The notes under the pieces: model-generated | What the model was told of the DNA's origin: nothing | Databases searched by the model: none | Seen by the model: only the letters and a program-made list of their open reading frames with translations | Shown: positions 33,544 through 44,642 of the stretch, piece by piece | Layout: each line of letters opens with the position of its first letter | Position numbering within the stretch: the first letter of the stretch is position 1 | Origin: Ficedula albicollis | Lineage: Eukaryota > Chordata > Aves > Passeriformes > Muscicapidae | Assembly: GCF_000247815.1 (NCBI RefSeq) | Contig: NC_021681.1 | Coordinates: forward strand, 5,578,713 to 5,642,712 | Direction of reading: 5' to 3' | DNA: 64,000 nt | Translations under genes and position numbers: made by a program

Positions 33544-34920
33544 CAGCAGAAAAGCTTCATTTACTTCCTTCCATGCCTCCTTTTCCCCCTTCCTGGGGTA
33601 AAAGGCTGCTTCTTATCCCTGTTGAAAGCACTTTGTTTTTTCCCAGCGAACAGAAGTAGCTGGAGTTTGTGTTTTCATGGCAGCAGGAGCTGTGCTGCTA
33701 AACAAACACAGAGAAAGCCAAAACTTCCTGCCACTTCACATGTTTGTGTTTTGAAAACCAAGCTATTTATTTAGACAAACTGGAAAATATAACCACAAAT
33801 AACCCCTAAAGTGTGCTGCTCACTCGCAGCGAGTTAACTGAAACCAGAAGCGGGAGAATTTGTTTATCCACAGATTTTCCTTTCCTCTCCAGGAAAATTC
33901 CTTCCCCTTTCCAGCCCCTTGGGTTTGTCCCATTGTAGCACCCAGTGCTGCTCCCAGAGCTGGGAGGAGCTGCAGGAGGGGGAGCACAGGGATTTACTGA
34001 TCAAAGATCTATGGAAATAGCATCCCCTGGAGCGGGTGCACCCAGAGAAGGCACCAAATGAAATCTCAGCCCCAAAACCCCATGACCTGGGAAAGCAAAG
34101 GCATTAATCCACAGCTCTGTCCTGCTCCTAATGCTATGCTTGCTGAAGGACAGCATTATCAGGTTGGCAAAGTCAGTGGGAATGGCTCAGGACAGGCTCC
34201 TTCCCTGCAGCTCCGAGGGAGAACTTTATCTCCAGATTGTGCTCCAGCAGCAGAGTGGGAGGGGGAAGGAAAAGGAAAGGGCTCCTACCTGACACGAGAG
34301 ACAATGACCTGCTCCAGGGGAATATTAAAGAGCTCAGGGAATGCAAAGGCTCCATTTCCAAGCCCTGCTCCTGGGTTTGGAAGGCAGCCTGGAAAGGTGT
34401 GTGCACCCCTGGGCTGGTACCCGCACTGCTGCCATGGCAACGAGCAGAGGGATGGAGCTGCCAGCATCATTCTCCTCTGCACTTCCTCCTCCCTCCCAAA
34501 AGTCACCTCCCCTGGAATTAGAAAGGACACCCCTCCATCCCCTGGGAGTGCCTTTCCTGCCTGAGCTGCACACCTGCCTTTGGTTGGGAGAGGGAAGTGT
34601 GTGAGTGGGAGATGGGCAGGAGATGGAGAGTGGAAAACCAGGCTGTGCTCAGGGCCCAGACAGGACTGAGAGCTTTTCCTTCATCCTGTGCTCTGCCGAA
34701 TTCATCTTGGACTAGTTTAGGCTGGTGTGGATGCTGCTCAGAGCTGCAGCCCATGCGTGAGGGCAGCTCATGGCACAGCTCAGGGGATCCTGAGGATCAG
34801 TCTGGGTTATCTTGGAGGTTGGACTGGGTGAGGAACAGGATTTGGGGGTTGCAAGACACCTCACAGCTTTGGCATTTCCTCTGTGTTGGATTAGCAGGGC
34901 TTGCAAAAGCTTTCACGACA
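33544..34920. other. Unique non-coding DNA, no gene recognised
   Basis: About 1.4 kb. The stretch 33740-33870 is AT-rich with an isolated CpG-containing palindrome (CTCGCAGCGAG). Nothing further can be supported. Confidence 0.45.
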
Positions 34921-35020
34921 AACAGGAGCAACTTGGGGTAGTGGAAGGTGTCCCTACCCGTAGCAGGGGGAGTTAAAAAGGTGATATTTAAGGTCTCTTC
35001 CACCTCATTCCATGATTCTT
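34921..35020 (+). mobile_element. CR1 LINE 3' end
   Basis: Reads 'caggagcaacttggggtagt', 'ggaaggtgtccctacccgta', 'ggtctcttccacctcattcc', 'atgattc', the last 100 bp of a CR1. Confidence 0.85.
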
Positions 35021-36185
35021 TTTGAGGGGCAGGAATCCTCTGTTGATCCTCCCAGTGCTGAGCTTCAGAAGGTCCCATATTCAGCACTGTCTTGGTGCCA
35101 GTCAGAACTTTTGGGAGGCAGGAATCCCCTCCTGATCCTTCCAGCTGCTTTTAAGCTAAGCCCAGCCTCTGAGTGGCAGAAACACCTTTCTCCCATGCAT
35201 CTGGCTGGGATTCCTGTCACTCCCAGACACCCATTTATGAACCAGAGCCCAGAGAAAAGAGGGAAATCATCTGCGATGCGTTGGAAGGGAAATAGCGCTC
35301 CCTCCACTGCCCCTGTCAGCCCGTGCCACAGCTGAGTTCCCCCCAGCAGCTCCCTGCCATTAATCACCTTCAGAAGGGACTGTTCCACCTCTCAGTGTTT
35401 GCTGTGGCAGAAGGTTAGGCTGGAAAGCTGTTGCCAGTCCCACACGCTCCTCGTTCGGGAGAACATGACGCTGGAGCAAAGCCAGAGCTCACTTTGCTTT
35501 GCTTCCAGCTGCTGGGAACAGTGAAATGGGGTTGTTCTGCTGTGGTTTTCGTTTCTCCTTCACCTCCTCTCATTCCCCACTTTTTTCCCCTTCTTTTAAA
35601 GCCTCTGAGAAAGGGTGAGGAGGAATCCCTTATCGCCAGCAGCGTCACTTGTGGGGCCCCCAGCACCATCAGAGCTCGGGGATTATAAACCCTGCACACA
35701 GCTAATAGGGAAAGGAGGAGAGAGGATTAGGATTCTTTCCCTTTGGAAAGGGATATGGATTATCTGGGCCAATAACCATGGCTGTGACACGCCAGTTTTC
35801 TCACCCCTCATTCTCAGGGAACACTGGAGTCTCCATGTGCAGTTTGGGAGAGCCTGCTGCAGGCAGTGGGAGGTCCTGCCCTGCCTTCCTTGGGCTCCAG
35901 AGCAGCCCTTCACTGATTTGTTATTCCCTCTCAATTTATTATTGATCCTGAAAAGCTTCTTTTCCTTTACTGGAAGCTGAATTTTCCCTCCTGCCCCGTT
36001 CCCTCTCTGTATCAGCCTCTTCCTAGGAACGTGCCCAGTGTCCCCACTGCCCCACTCCTGTGTTTGCTTTTCCATCCGGGATTCTGCCTTGCCTTCCTCC
36101 CCAGAGCTGCCAGGAAAAGCTCGAGGGGAAGGCCTGAAGGTCATGTAGACCCCACTAGCACCTCCTTTTAGTTAAAAACAGGTCA
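35021..36185. other. Unique non-coding DNA, no gene recognised
   Basis: Includes a nearby repeat of GAGGCAGGAATCC/GAGGGGCAGGAATCC text near 35023 and 35114. No gene recognised. Confidence 0.45.
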
Positions 36186-36395
36186 TTTGCATTAGTGTTG
36201 GAAGTGATCTTAAAAATCATCCAGTTCCATCCATGGGCAGGGACTCCTTCCACTATCCCAGGTTTCTCCAAGTCCTGTCCAACCTGGCCTTGGACGTTTT
36301 CAGGGGTCCAGGGGCAGCCACAGCTTCTCTGGGCACCCTGTGCCAGGGCCTCAGCAATTCATTGTAGAAATTCCTTCCTTATATCTTCCTTGATG
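36186..36395 (-). mobile_element. CR1 LINE 3' fragment, reverse orientation
   Basis: The plus strand reads 'gtgttggaagtgatcttaaa', 'aatcatccagttccatccat', 'gactccttccactatcccag', 'gtccaacctggccttggacg', 'gccacagcttctctgggcac', 'cctgtgccagggcctcagca'. Confidence 0.9.
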
Positions 36396-39300
36396 TGGAG
36401 CTGGGAATGGAAGCACTGCTGCATTTCTGGGGGCTTGCTCTGGTCTCCCACAGGGGATTTGTAAAGAAGAGTTTCACACTGCTGGACTCTCTGACTTGGA
36501 TTTCTAGTGGGCTTTGGGCACCCAGCTGTGAGATCTGCCCAAAATTCCTCTGAAACCATGGGTTGTGGTGGGCCAAGCTCCTTTGGAAGTGCCAGCCCAG
36601 CTAAGCGGGAGGGAACAAGGCTCCTGGAGAGGGAGGGTGGTGTTAACAGCACAGGTAATTAATCACCAGGAATACAATTAGCACTCGAAGGCCTCTGGAC
36701 ACCCTGTGCTGGCCTTCCCTTGTCCTACACCAGTGTCTTGCTGGCTCATTACCTCATTTTCAGTGCTGCTAAATCCAGCTGATCCAGAGGCTCTCCGTGC
36801 TCCAGAGGGGACCCTGCCTTCTCCAGCAAGGAGCATCCTTGCCCAGCACGGATAATCAGCTAATGGACACAGCCACTCCCTTTCTTCCCCCATTTCCCCC
36901 ACTCCACCCTCCCAAGCTCCCCGCAGCTCTTTAAAACACAGTTCCTCTCCTCAAAGTGCTTTTAATTGCTGCCCCTCACCCAGCAGGCTCACAAAAGCAG
37001 ATGGGAGGTTCCAAGGTCTCCTTTGCCAGAAAGTCAGGCTTTTTTTTCAAATGTGGAAGACCTCAATTAATAAAATATTCCCCATTTTTCTGAGGTCAGC
37101 TTTAGCAGCCGGGCCCCATGATCAAATGAGAGCCTTGTCTGCGGGCTGGAATCTCATTAACGCTCACTTGTGCGACGTTTTAGTAGCAACTAAATGGGAC
37201 AGAAAGTGGCTGTTTCCCTTTTCCTCCCCCTGGATCTGGCAGGAGGCAGGAGGACCTCACACCGCTGTGTTTTACCCGCTTTGCCCCTCTAATCACATCC
37301 CTTCTTTCACTCAGTGCCAGCCCAGCCTTCAGATCCTTGCAAATCTCTGCTGGTTTGGGTGGAATTCAGGGCAAAACGGTGTCTGGCAAGTAGATGAGGA
37401 GTCAGTGCTTGTGGCAGTGTGGATTTTCACAGCTCTGCAGTTGGAATCGCTCCCGCCCCGTGTGAAGGAGGCCAGGGAGCGACCCTGGATTTCCACCGTG
37501 CTTAGCTGGAAGCAGAGTTGCTTTCTAAATTCATCAGTCACCACCAGAACATCCATTTTAATGGAGTCCAGGCTATGGAGCCTTGAAGGGAATTGTTCTG
37601 CAATAACGAGCTCGTGTGTAAGAGTTATGCCCCAAGGAAAAGCTTCTCCTCCCAGTGGGATCCGAGTCCTCACCGAGGGGCACTTCTGGATGACTCACTA
37701 TCATTATTTATTACTTCTCTGGCACCATAAATGAGCAGGGCACTCTGGAAAGGGCACAGGACAACATCCCTGCCTTGACGAGGTTGCAATATCCCTGCTC
37801 CCACTCCAGCCAAACCTGTGGCGTGCTACAGATGAATAACTGGGCTGTGGGGAAGGAAGAAGGAGCAGCCTCAGTCCCCACTGGGATGAAACACCAGGCA
37901 TTAACTCAAATGCAAACTGGGAATTACCAGGGAGACACAACTAAGAGAATAAACCACATGCACACGTTATCTCCAAGACCAGGAGAGAAGACATGGAAGG
38001 AAGGAATGGTGCACGTCATTCTCTGCTCCAGCCATGGTGCTCAACATTTCACTCCAAGGGGCTGATCTCTGTATTTCCCATGTGGAATCTCTGCCCCAAG
38101 TGCCCCACCGGCCCCAGGCGATGCCAGCACCATCATGTGCTGTTAAAAGTTGGTAAATCCAAGAGAGAAGTGCAGCCCAGCCTGGAGTGTCTGCAGCATC
38201 CTCTCTGCTGTGGTCTGGGCCTGGAGGAATTTCATCCAGAGGGGTTTGTTTTCATGGAAACATGGGCACCTTCTACCTCTGCTCCCCATCCATGTCCTTC
38301 CCTGATGTTTTTCTGTGCCTCTCCCATGGAATGTGTTCATGTCATTCCAGCAATGAATTCCTGTGAAAAAAGCATATTCCTGAGGTAAGAAACGGCCACC
38401 AAATTCCTGGCTTGACCACCTGACAAAGGTGGTGCATTCCCAGTACTGCAGTATCCCAGAGCAGAATCTGGGGGCTCTTATTCATCATTGCACCAGATTA
38501 ACACCAGCACACAGCTCAGGGTTGGAGCCCAGAGCTCGAACCCAGGTGTTTCTCCCTACAACAGCCTTTCTCAGGCACCACCCCCCATCCACCTTCCTGC
38601 CAGGCTTCCTAAATCCCCAGATCTCCAGGCAGGCTGTGCTCAGCCCCGTTTTCCCAGCAGAGCGGTGTCTCAGCAGCCAGGGGCACACCTGGGCATGTGC
38701 TGGAAGCGCGGCTGTCGCAGGAGGCTTTGCCATGCCCTGGATGCTGGCTCTCCATCCCGGAGCAGCCCTTCCCAGCTCTGCTGCATCCCCACAGGCATGC
38801 TCCTCCAGCATTCTCCGCAGCAGCTGGGCCGGGCCGAGCATCACTGCTCTGACACAAACACTTCTTGCCAGGGATTTCACAATTGGCTGCCCTCCCTCAC
38901 CTCCGCACCGGGACTCCTTGCCAAGAATGTGTTTCCCAGCACTGCACTTCCAGCCCTGTCACCTGCAAACACAATTACTGCTTGCTCTGGATGGGCTTCG
39001 TTAGCACCGGGGCTGGAGAGGGGCTGAAATGGAGCGTGCTGCCCGCTGCTAGCAGGAGCAGGGAAGGAGCTCCTGCCAAAGCTGCTCCGGAAAACCCTGC
39101 ACAGCTGCTGCAGGAGAGGCTCTGGCTGGCTGACCCGGGGCAGCCAGGCGTGGGGAGGAGTTCTGGGGATGGGGAGGGACCCGCCGATGGAGCATACAGA
39201 GGGTGCAGCTGGAGCAGATCCACAGGTTGGCTCTGCCTGGGAATCAACACCTTCCCTTCTGCTGATCAAGGGGGGCTTGATAAGGGAGGGTTTGATCCTT

Positions 39301-39414
39301 TTTTCATGGTTTTTTACATTGGGATATTTTTTTTTTAATGGGAAAATCAGACTGGAAGAAGCAGCATGGTCATTTAGTGTAGCTTTAATTGTAGGAGAGA
39401 TCACAAAACCATAC
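36396..39414. other. Unique non-coding DNA, 3 kb, no gene recognised
   Basis: The largest repeat-poor stretch of the middle region. A 227-codon open frame at 37051-37734 was examined: it has no domain, no low-complexity cause and no splice context, and is judged chance. The block around 37080-37210 has retained CpGs and reads as single-copy DNA. A possible MIR-like remnant lies at about 38488-38550. Confidence 0.45.
38488..38550 (+). mobile_element. Possible ancient MIR-like SINE remnant
   Basis: The string CACACAGCTCAGGGTTGGAG followed by CCCAGAGCTCGAACCCAGG resembles the MIR 3' core 'cacacagctagtaagtggcagagccgggattcgaacccagg'. Short and unscored, so low confidence. Confidence 0.3.
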
Positions 39415-39560
39415 ACTCATGGAATGCTTTGAGTTGGATGGGATCTTAAGAATCATCCAATCCCACCCCCTGCCATGGGCAAGGACACCTTCCACTATCC
39501 CAGGTTGCTCCAAGCCCCAGTGTCCAGCCTGGCCTTGGACACTTCCAGGGATGTGAGGTT
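39415..39560 (-). mobile_element. CR1 LINE 3' end, reverse orientation
   Basis: The plus strand reads 'actcatggaatgctttgagt', 'tggatgggatcttaagaatc', 'ccctgccatgggcaaggaca', 'ccttccactatcccaggttg', 'cctggccttggacacttcca'. Confidence 0.9.
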
Positions 39561-39687
39561 TTCTTGCCCATCATCACTTTGGGAATTTTGCTTTCTTTTC
39601 TGAGTGTATTTCCTAGATTGAGGAGACCTTGAGCTGTCAGTTTCCATTACTTTCTCTGCTCCCTGCATGCTTAGGATGGTGGCTTTA

Positions 39688-39800
39688 CCATCCTGGCCAT
39701 TTGGGTTGGAAGGGAAATTCAACATCAATTATTTCCAAACCCCCTGCAAGGGACACCTTCCACTAGACCAGGCTGCTCCAAGCCCCATCCAACATCCTCT
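39688..39800 (-). mobile_element. CR1 LINE 3' end, reverse, eroded
   Basis: The plus strand reads 'tttgggttggaagggaaatt', 'ccccctgcaagggacacctt', 'ccactagaccaggctgctcc', 'aagccccatccaacatc'. Separated from the previous reverse CR1 by about 130 bp. Confidence 0.78.
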
Positions 39801-40680
39801 TCTGTTCCACCACTTCCATGCCAGGAATTTTGAGCCTGTAGCTGAAGGTGCAGCAACAGCAGAACTTTCCTGCTAAAACCAACTCCAACACGGAGAGCCT
39901 GGTACCTCCACACCAGCTTTTTTAAGATCCAAAGGACCATGGTGGGATAGTCCCTTCTAGTGCCCAGTGCTGTGGGTTTGGCAAACAGGTTTTACATTTT
40001 GGGGGTTGGCAATCCCATGACAAGGATTGGAGCTGCTCGGTGGGAGCTCTGCCCAGGACCTGCTGCTTGCTCCCAGTGGTTTCCTGGCTGTAGAGATCTG
40101 CCACAGTTCATGGAAAATCCCATCACTTATGGAAAAAATCAAAAATGCAGGCACCTTCTCAAACACCACTGCTTGGAAGCTGCAATGAAAAAATACATGT
40201 ATTTTAATCCAATCTGAATTGGATTTTGTGAGAACAGCAAATTTCATCATGGAGAACTAAATTTCGGTTGATTTTCAAGTGCAGAGCACAAAAAGCCTCA
40301 TGTTCTTCCAACACAGGGAATGTTTTCCTGGCATCCATTGGAAATGCTGTGTCACTGCTTTTGTTAATGTGATCAGCAACAAGCTGAGCCCAAAGCAGGC
40401 AGCAGGAATGGACAGTTTTTTCAGGATTCATCCCAGCTTGGCAGGCTGTGGACAAGCAGAGGGATGATCCATGCCCAGAACAGTGGGAGCCTCCTGGAGC
40501 CACTGACAGTTCCCTTTTGGCAAAGAGCTTCGTGCTGTTGGTGGAGTTGGAGCAGGAGCACAGGAAGGGGCTGAGAATGAAATGATGGGCACAGGGATCA
40601 TCTCTTTAGGCAGCTCAAAACATGTTCAATGAGCTGGTTCTCCAAGATATTTGTCTGGAGGTGGCTGGCAAAATGCACTT
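39801..40680. other. Unique non-coding DNA, no gene recognised
   Basis: Nothing recognised between two reverse CR1 fragments. Confidence 0.5.
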
Positions 40681-41000
40681 TGTGGAATCCCAGAAAGGTT
40701 TGGCTTGGAAGGGACCTTAAAACCCATCCAGTTCCACCCTCTGCCATGGGCAGGGACACCTTCCACTATCCCAGGTTGCTCCAAACCTGTCCAGCCTGGC
40801 TTTGGACACTTCCAGGGATGAGGCAGCCACAGCTTCTCTGGGCACCCTGTGCCAGGGCCTCAGCACCCTCACAGGGAAGGGTTCCTTCCCAATATCCCAT
40901 CAGAACCTCCCTTCCTTCAGCTTAAGGACATTGCCCTTGTCCTGTCACTCCAGGCCCTTGTGAAAAGTCCCTTCTTACCTGTGCTCCTTAGATCCTTCCC
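40681..41000 (-). mobile_element. CR1 LINE 3' fragment, reverse orientation, about 320 bp
   Basis: The plus strand reads 'tgtggaatcccagaaaggtt', 'tggcttggaagggaccttaa', 'ccaggttgctccaaacctgt', 'gccacagcttctctgggcac', 'cagcaccctcacagggaagg', 'cccaatatcccatcagaacc', 'cattgcccttgtcctgtcac'. Well preserved. Confidence 0.93.
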
Positions 41001-41714
41001 ACCTTTGTGGGTGGAAGGGTGATGAGCTGCATGGAAAGGAAGGAAGGGGAAGGAAGAGGTGGTGGGTTTCACACTGTCCTTTCTGTCCTTTGCCATCCTC
41101 CCCTCTCCCCCCCTGACCTTTTAGTCCTGCTCAAAACTTCCTCTGGGACTGAGGGAAACACAGACCATCCAGCTGGATGTTGACCTTCTCCCTGGAGCTG
41201 GGCACAGGACAGCCAGCTGTGAGCTCCTGGTTCATGTCCTCCAGAGCTTTGGGCAAGCCAGGCTGCTTCCAGGCAGAGAATTACCCCACGGGTTTGGAGT
41301 GCTGGCAGAATGCAGGATTTTGCTACGTTTCAGTATCCAATTGGCTCCAGGTGTTCTCAACACCTTTCTATCTGAACACCTCCTGGTAGTGCCTTGAGCA
41401 ATCCAACTGGTGCCTGCTTTGTGTGGTCTGTTTTCCCAACCCATTCCCTGGGAAAAGGGATTGCGGGTTTGTTTATTTCCATTTATTTATTCATACTATC
41501 TACACAGGTTTGTGTTCATGTTACAAAAATCACACCGAGGAAACCTTCCCTGCATTTGGGACTGGCTTCCTGCAGAGGCTCTTTCCCTGGATTCTATTTT
41601 GTGGCACAGACAGGCTTCCATCCACCTGCAGAACCCACCAGGGTGCCACAGAACAAGGCTGCCCACACTGCCCTCACCGTGGGGCAAGAAGGGCAAGATC
41701 TTCATTTATTGTAG
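41001..41714. other. Unique non-coding DNA, no gene recognised
   Basis: A purine/pyrimidine-biased patch near 41025-41115, otherwise nothing. Confidence 0.5.
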
Positions 41715-42020
41715 GGAGTAAATATCAGAAGGGAAGGTGTCCAGAGGTTGGATCCAAGCTCTTCTTGGTGGTGTTCAGCAATGGGACAAGAGGAAGAGGA
41801 AGGAATTGATGCCCAGGAAGTTCCACCTGAACGTGAGGAAGAACTTCTTTCCTGTGCAGTGACTGAGCACTGGACAGATCCCAGAGAGGCTGTGGAGTCT
41901 CCTCACTGGGGATACTCCAGAACCATCTGGACACAATCCACGTGCTCTGGGATGACCCTGCTGGAGCAGGGCGACCCCCTGTGACCCTTCCCAACCTTAA
42001 CCATTCTGCGATCCACGGTT
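41715..42020 (+). mobile_element. CR1 LINE 3' fragment of another subfamily
   Basis: Landmarks: 'ggatccaagctcttcttggt', 'ggtgttcagcaatgggacaa', 'aggaagttccacctgaacgt', 'gaggaagaacttctttcctg', 'gactgagcactggacagatc', 'gagaggctgtggagtctcct' and the terminal 'ttcccaaccttaaccattct'. This order belongs to a different CR1 subfamily from the other plus-strand copies here. Confidence 0.88.
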
Positions 42021-42114
42021 CTGCGAGTTGATCTAAAGAGCTTGGTCACAGCTCCTCACGTTCCCCAGGGATTGTGCTTGAGGCTCCCCCCAGCCTGTGG
42101 ACACTGCTGAAGGC

Positions 42115-42453
42115 TCGTGGAAAAATCCAGCTCGGATTTTTCCCAGGCTGTTCGATTTCTCAGCTCCAGCTCAGACCTTTCCCAGGCTGGGGACTTTTCT
42201 CAGAGACAAACAAGAGAAGGAAGAACACCGATTAACACCTGGTGTTGACCACTGAGCCGTGTGAGTGTCTCATGATGTTTTGCATAAAGCATGTTTTCAA
42301 AGAGGTGTTGCCTTCTTGGACCAATGAGCCTTTTCTACTTTGTTTTGTATGATCTACCTTATATAAATGTGATGGCTTTTCAATAAATCACTCCTTCTTG
42401 CTGCTTTGAAGGAGACTTGTGTGTGTTGCTGCATTATTCGCCGTTCCTAATCA
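42115..42453 (+). mobile_element. Solo LTR of an endogenous retrovirus, plus strand
   Basis: The element runs from TGCTGAAGGCTCG to CGTTCCTAATCA (TG...CA, about 339 bp). Inside are a CCAAT box (GGACCAATGAG, about 42319), a TATA box (TATATAAA, from 42360) and AATAAA (42382-42387) about 20 bp after it. This compact promoter/polyadenylation layout indicates a very short R region. The flanks GACAC (42110-42114) and GACAG (42454-42458) could be a 5-bp target-site duplication with one mismatch. No internal retroviral sequence is present. The exact ends are inferred and could shift by a few bases. Confidence 0.68.
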
Positions 42454-43097
42454 GACAGCGACACCAGCCTTCCCCTCTGCCAGCAAAGCGTGGCTTGGCT
42501 CATCCTCTTGCAGATGCTGCTCTTGGCCAAGGCCTGGCCCATGTTGTGGGGAGGCAGGAAGCTCCTGGAGACAGCAGGCACTTGGATCCGGCTTCTTGGA
42601 GCAGGTGTGGAGAGAGCTGCTCTTTGTGGAACAGGGTGTGGGAAGTGCAGGTTCCTGCCATGGTTGGGGTGTATCCCCCCAGGAAGGGCTCCAAGCGTTC
42701 CTCACAGCCACCCTGCAGGACAGCACAGCCCCTCAGCAGCAGCAGCAGCACGGACGCTGCATCCTGCTTCCACGAGCTTTATTTTTAGGCTCTGCCTCCT
42801 TCTCTCCCATCTGCTTCTCTGTGGGCTGGCCACCATCAGCCAGGAGCAAGTGGCCAGAGACGGAGGAGACGTCTCTGCTGGTCCCACCAAGAGGCCTGGC
42901 TTTGTGGAGGAATTGTTCCCAGGTTTATGGCTGGGTGCCCAGGTTTATGGTCCTAAGGGGTGTTTGTGGGAAGGAACCAGCTGGGATAGGTGTCCACAAA
43001 CAAGAGCTCACTGCTGCACAGCCATCCTGGCTTGCTACGAACCACAGGAACAGCAGGGACCCCTCATAAACCTCATCCCAAACAGCAGAGCTCTGCC
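42454..43097. other. Unique non-coding DNA, no gene recognised
   Basis: Frames of over 200 codons overlap here in several phases (about 42419-43128) without domain or splice support; their overlap points to chance in GC-rich DNA with few stops. A short CAG run occurs near 42735-42750. Confidence 0.45.
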
Positions 43098-43205
43098 CAC
43101 TGACCCTTCTGGGCTAGTGGGAAGGTGATCCTGCCCATGGCAGGGGGTTGGAACTGGGTGATCTTTAAGATTCTTTCCAACCCAAACTGGTCCATGAATT
43201 TTGTG
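43098..43205 (+). mobile_element. CR1 LINE 3' end
   Basis: Reads 'cttctgggctagtgggaagg', 'gatcctgcccatggcagggg', 'gttggaactgggtgatcttt', 'ccaacccaaactggtccatg'. Confidence 0.88.
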
Positions 43206-44551
43206 ATGTCAGAGACCAGCCCATGAGGCTCCTCAGAGTCACCTTGTGCTGCAGCAGAGCAGACACAGTGAGCAGGCTGGTTCTCATTACAGCCAGAATG
43301 ACTCATTTAACCCTCTTCCTCTTCCTCTATGACATTCCTGAGTCCATCACATGCTCCATGTGCACAACCAACCCTTTCCATTCACACACATATGGGCTTT
43401 TTCCTCCACAGCCTCCACTCCCCAGTACTCCGAGCTTGCTCTGGGGCAAAAGGACATTTCAGAGGTTTCACTGAAAAGTCAGCAGCTTCTGGAATTTATA
43501 CCCGTCCCAGGTCTAGAAGATCAGGATGTAGAAGATTCCTCTAAGGTCCTGTGAGGAGCCACTTGGGAAGCTGAGCTCTCAGCCCTTCAGATCACTTGAA
43601 TCCTCCTTTATAGTTCCCAGTGGATCTGATTAGGAAAAGGGGCTGCCAAAGCACTTGCTATGAGCAGAAACTGGGCAAAATGAGGCTGAAGAGGGTGGAG
43701 TGAACAGTGTTTCTTTGCAGAGGTTTCCAAAATAACCTGATAAACAGAAGTTGTGCAGAAACAGGCAGAAGTCCCAGAAGTTACCTGCTGACATTCAATT
43801 CATTTTAATTCCTGAACAGCAGCAAAACTGTTCCAATCCAAGTAATTTCCTGGAGACCAGACTGAATGAGGTCTAGGAGGTCAAAGGAAAAGAGTATGGT
43901 CCATTGGGGAGTGAACTTTCAAAAGCCTTTGTTTTAGAAGGAAATGCTCTGAGCATTGTGACCACAGGGATATGGTCATACAGCCAAGCTGATCCCCTCT
44001 GCTCCGAGTCCTCCTGCCCTCACAGCGATCCCTGTACAAGTCACAGGGCGGGTGTGGTCCCATATTGCTGCAGGTATTGAGTGACCCTCGCAGGCTGTGG
44101 TGGCCCTCAGCAGAGGAATGTCACTTGCTAGGCACACAGCAGCTTTGTGGGGTCTCAGTGAGGCCCCACGGCTTTGTGCAGTCTCAGGGATGTGTTCCCA
44201 AGATTTCATCCAAAACAAGCTTTCATTTCTGCTCTCAGCTGTGGACACTTCTCTACAGAAATGGAACATAAGCAGGGACCATGGCGTTAATTCAGGCCTG
44301 GGGGAGCAGATGAAACTGAGCAAACGAAGAGCAGCACAACAGGATGGATGCAGGGAGCCACCTGTCTCCTCCTGGCCTCTCTCCCTGCTGGTATTTTGTT
44401 GGGAAGGGTTATTCTTAGAGCTCACTGTGTAAATGAGCAGTTTAAATATCCCCTGACTCACACGGCAAATGCTACTCAGGGAGTTCAGCACAAAACACAG
44501 CCTGTGCCACATCCCTGAGGAAATCACTGCAGGAGCTGCCTGACCTTTGCA
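43206..44551. other. Unique non-coding DNA, no gene recognised
   Basis: About 1.3 kb. The longest reverse frame (43976-44695) overlaps the next CR1 and has no family features. Confidence 0.45.
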
Positions 44552-44642
44552 GAACTGCTCCAGGCACTTGGAGCAATCTGGGATAGTGGAAGGTGAGACG
44601 GTCTGTAAGCCCCTTCCGACCCAAACCAGTCTGGGATTCCAT
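44552..44642 (+). mobile_element. CR1 LINE 3' end with internal deletion
   Basis: Reads 'ctgctccaggcacttggagc', 'aatctgggatagtggaaggt', then jumps to 'aagccccttccgacccaaac', 'cagtctgggattcc'. The 'ccctgcccatggcagg' segment is missing. Confidence 0.82.

Noticed and set aside
37051..37734. 227-codon open frame outside any repeat
   Set aside because: No recognisable domain, signal sequence or splice signals, and overlapping frames occur on the other strand. Kept only as a low-interest finding.
42419..43128. Overlapping frames of 212 and 216 codons
   Set aside because: Several phases are open together in stop-poor GC-rich DNA; no domain, and they begin in the LTR terminus.
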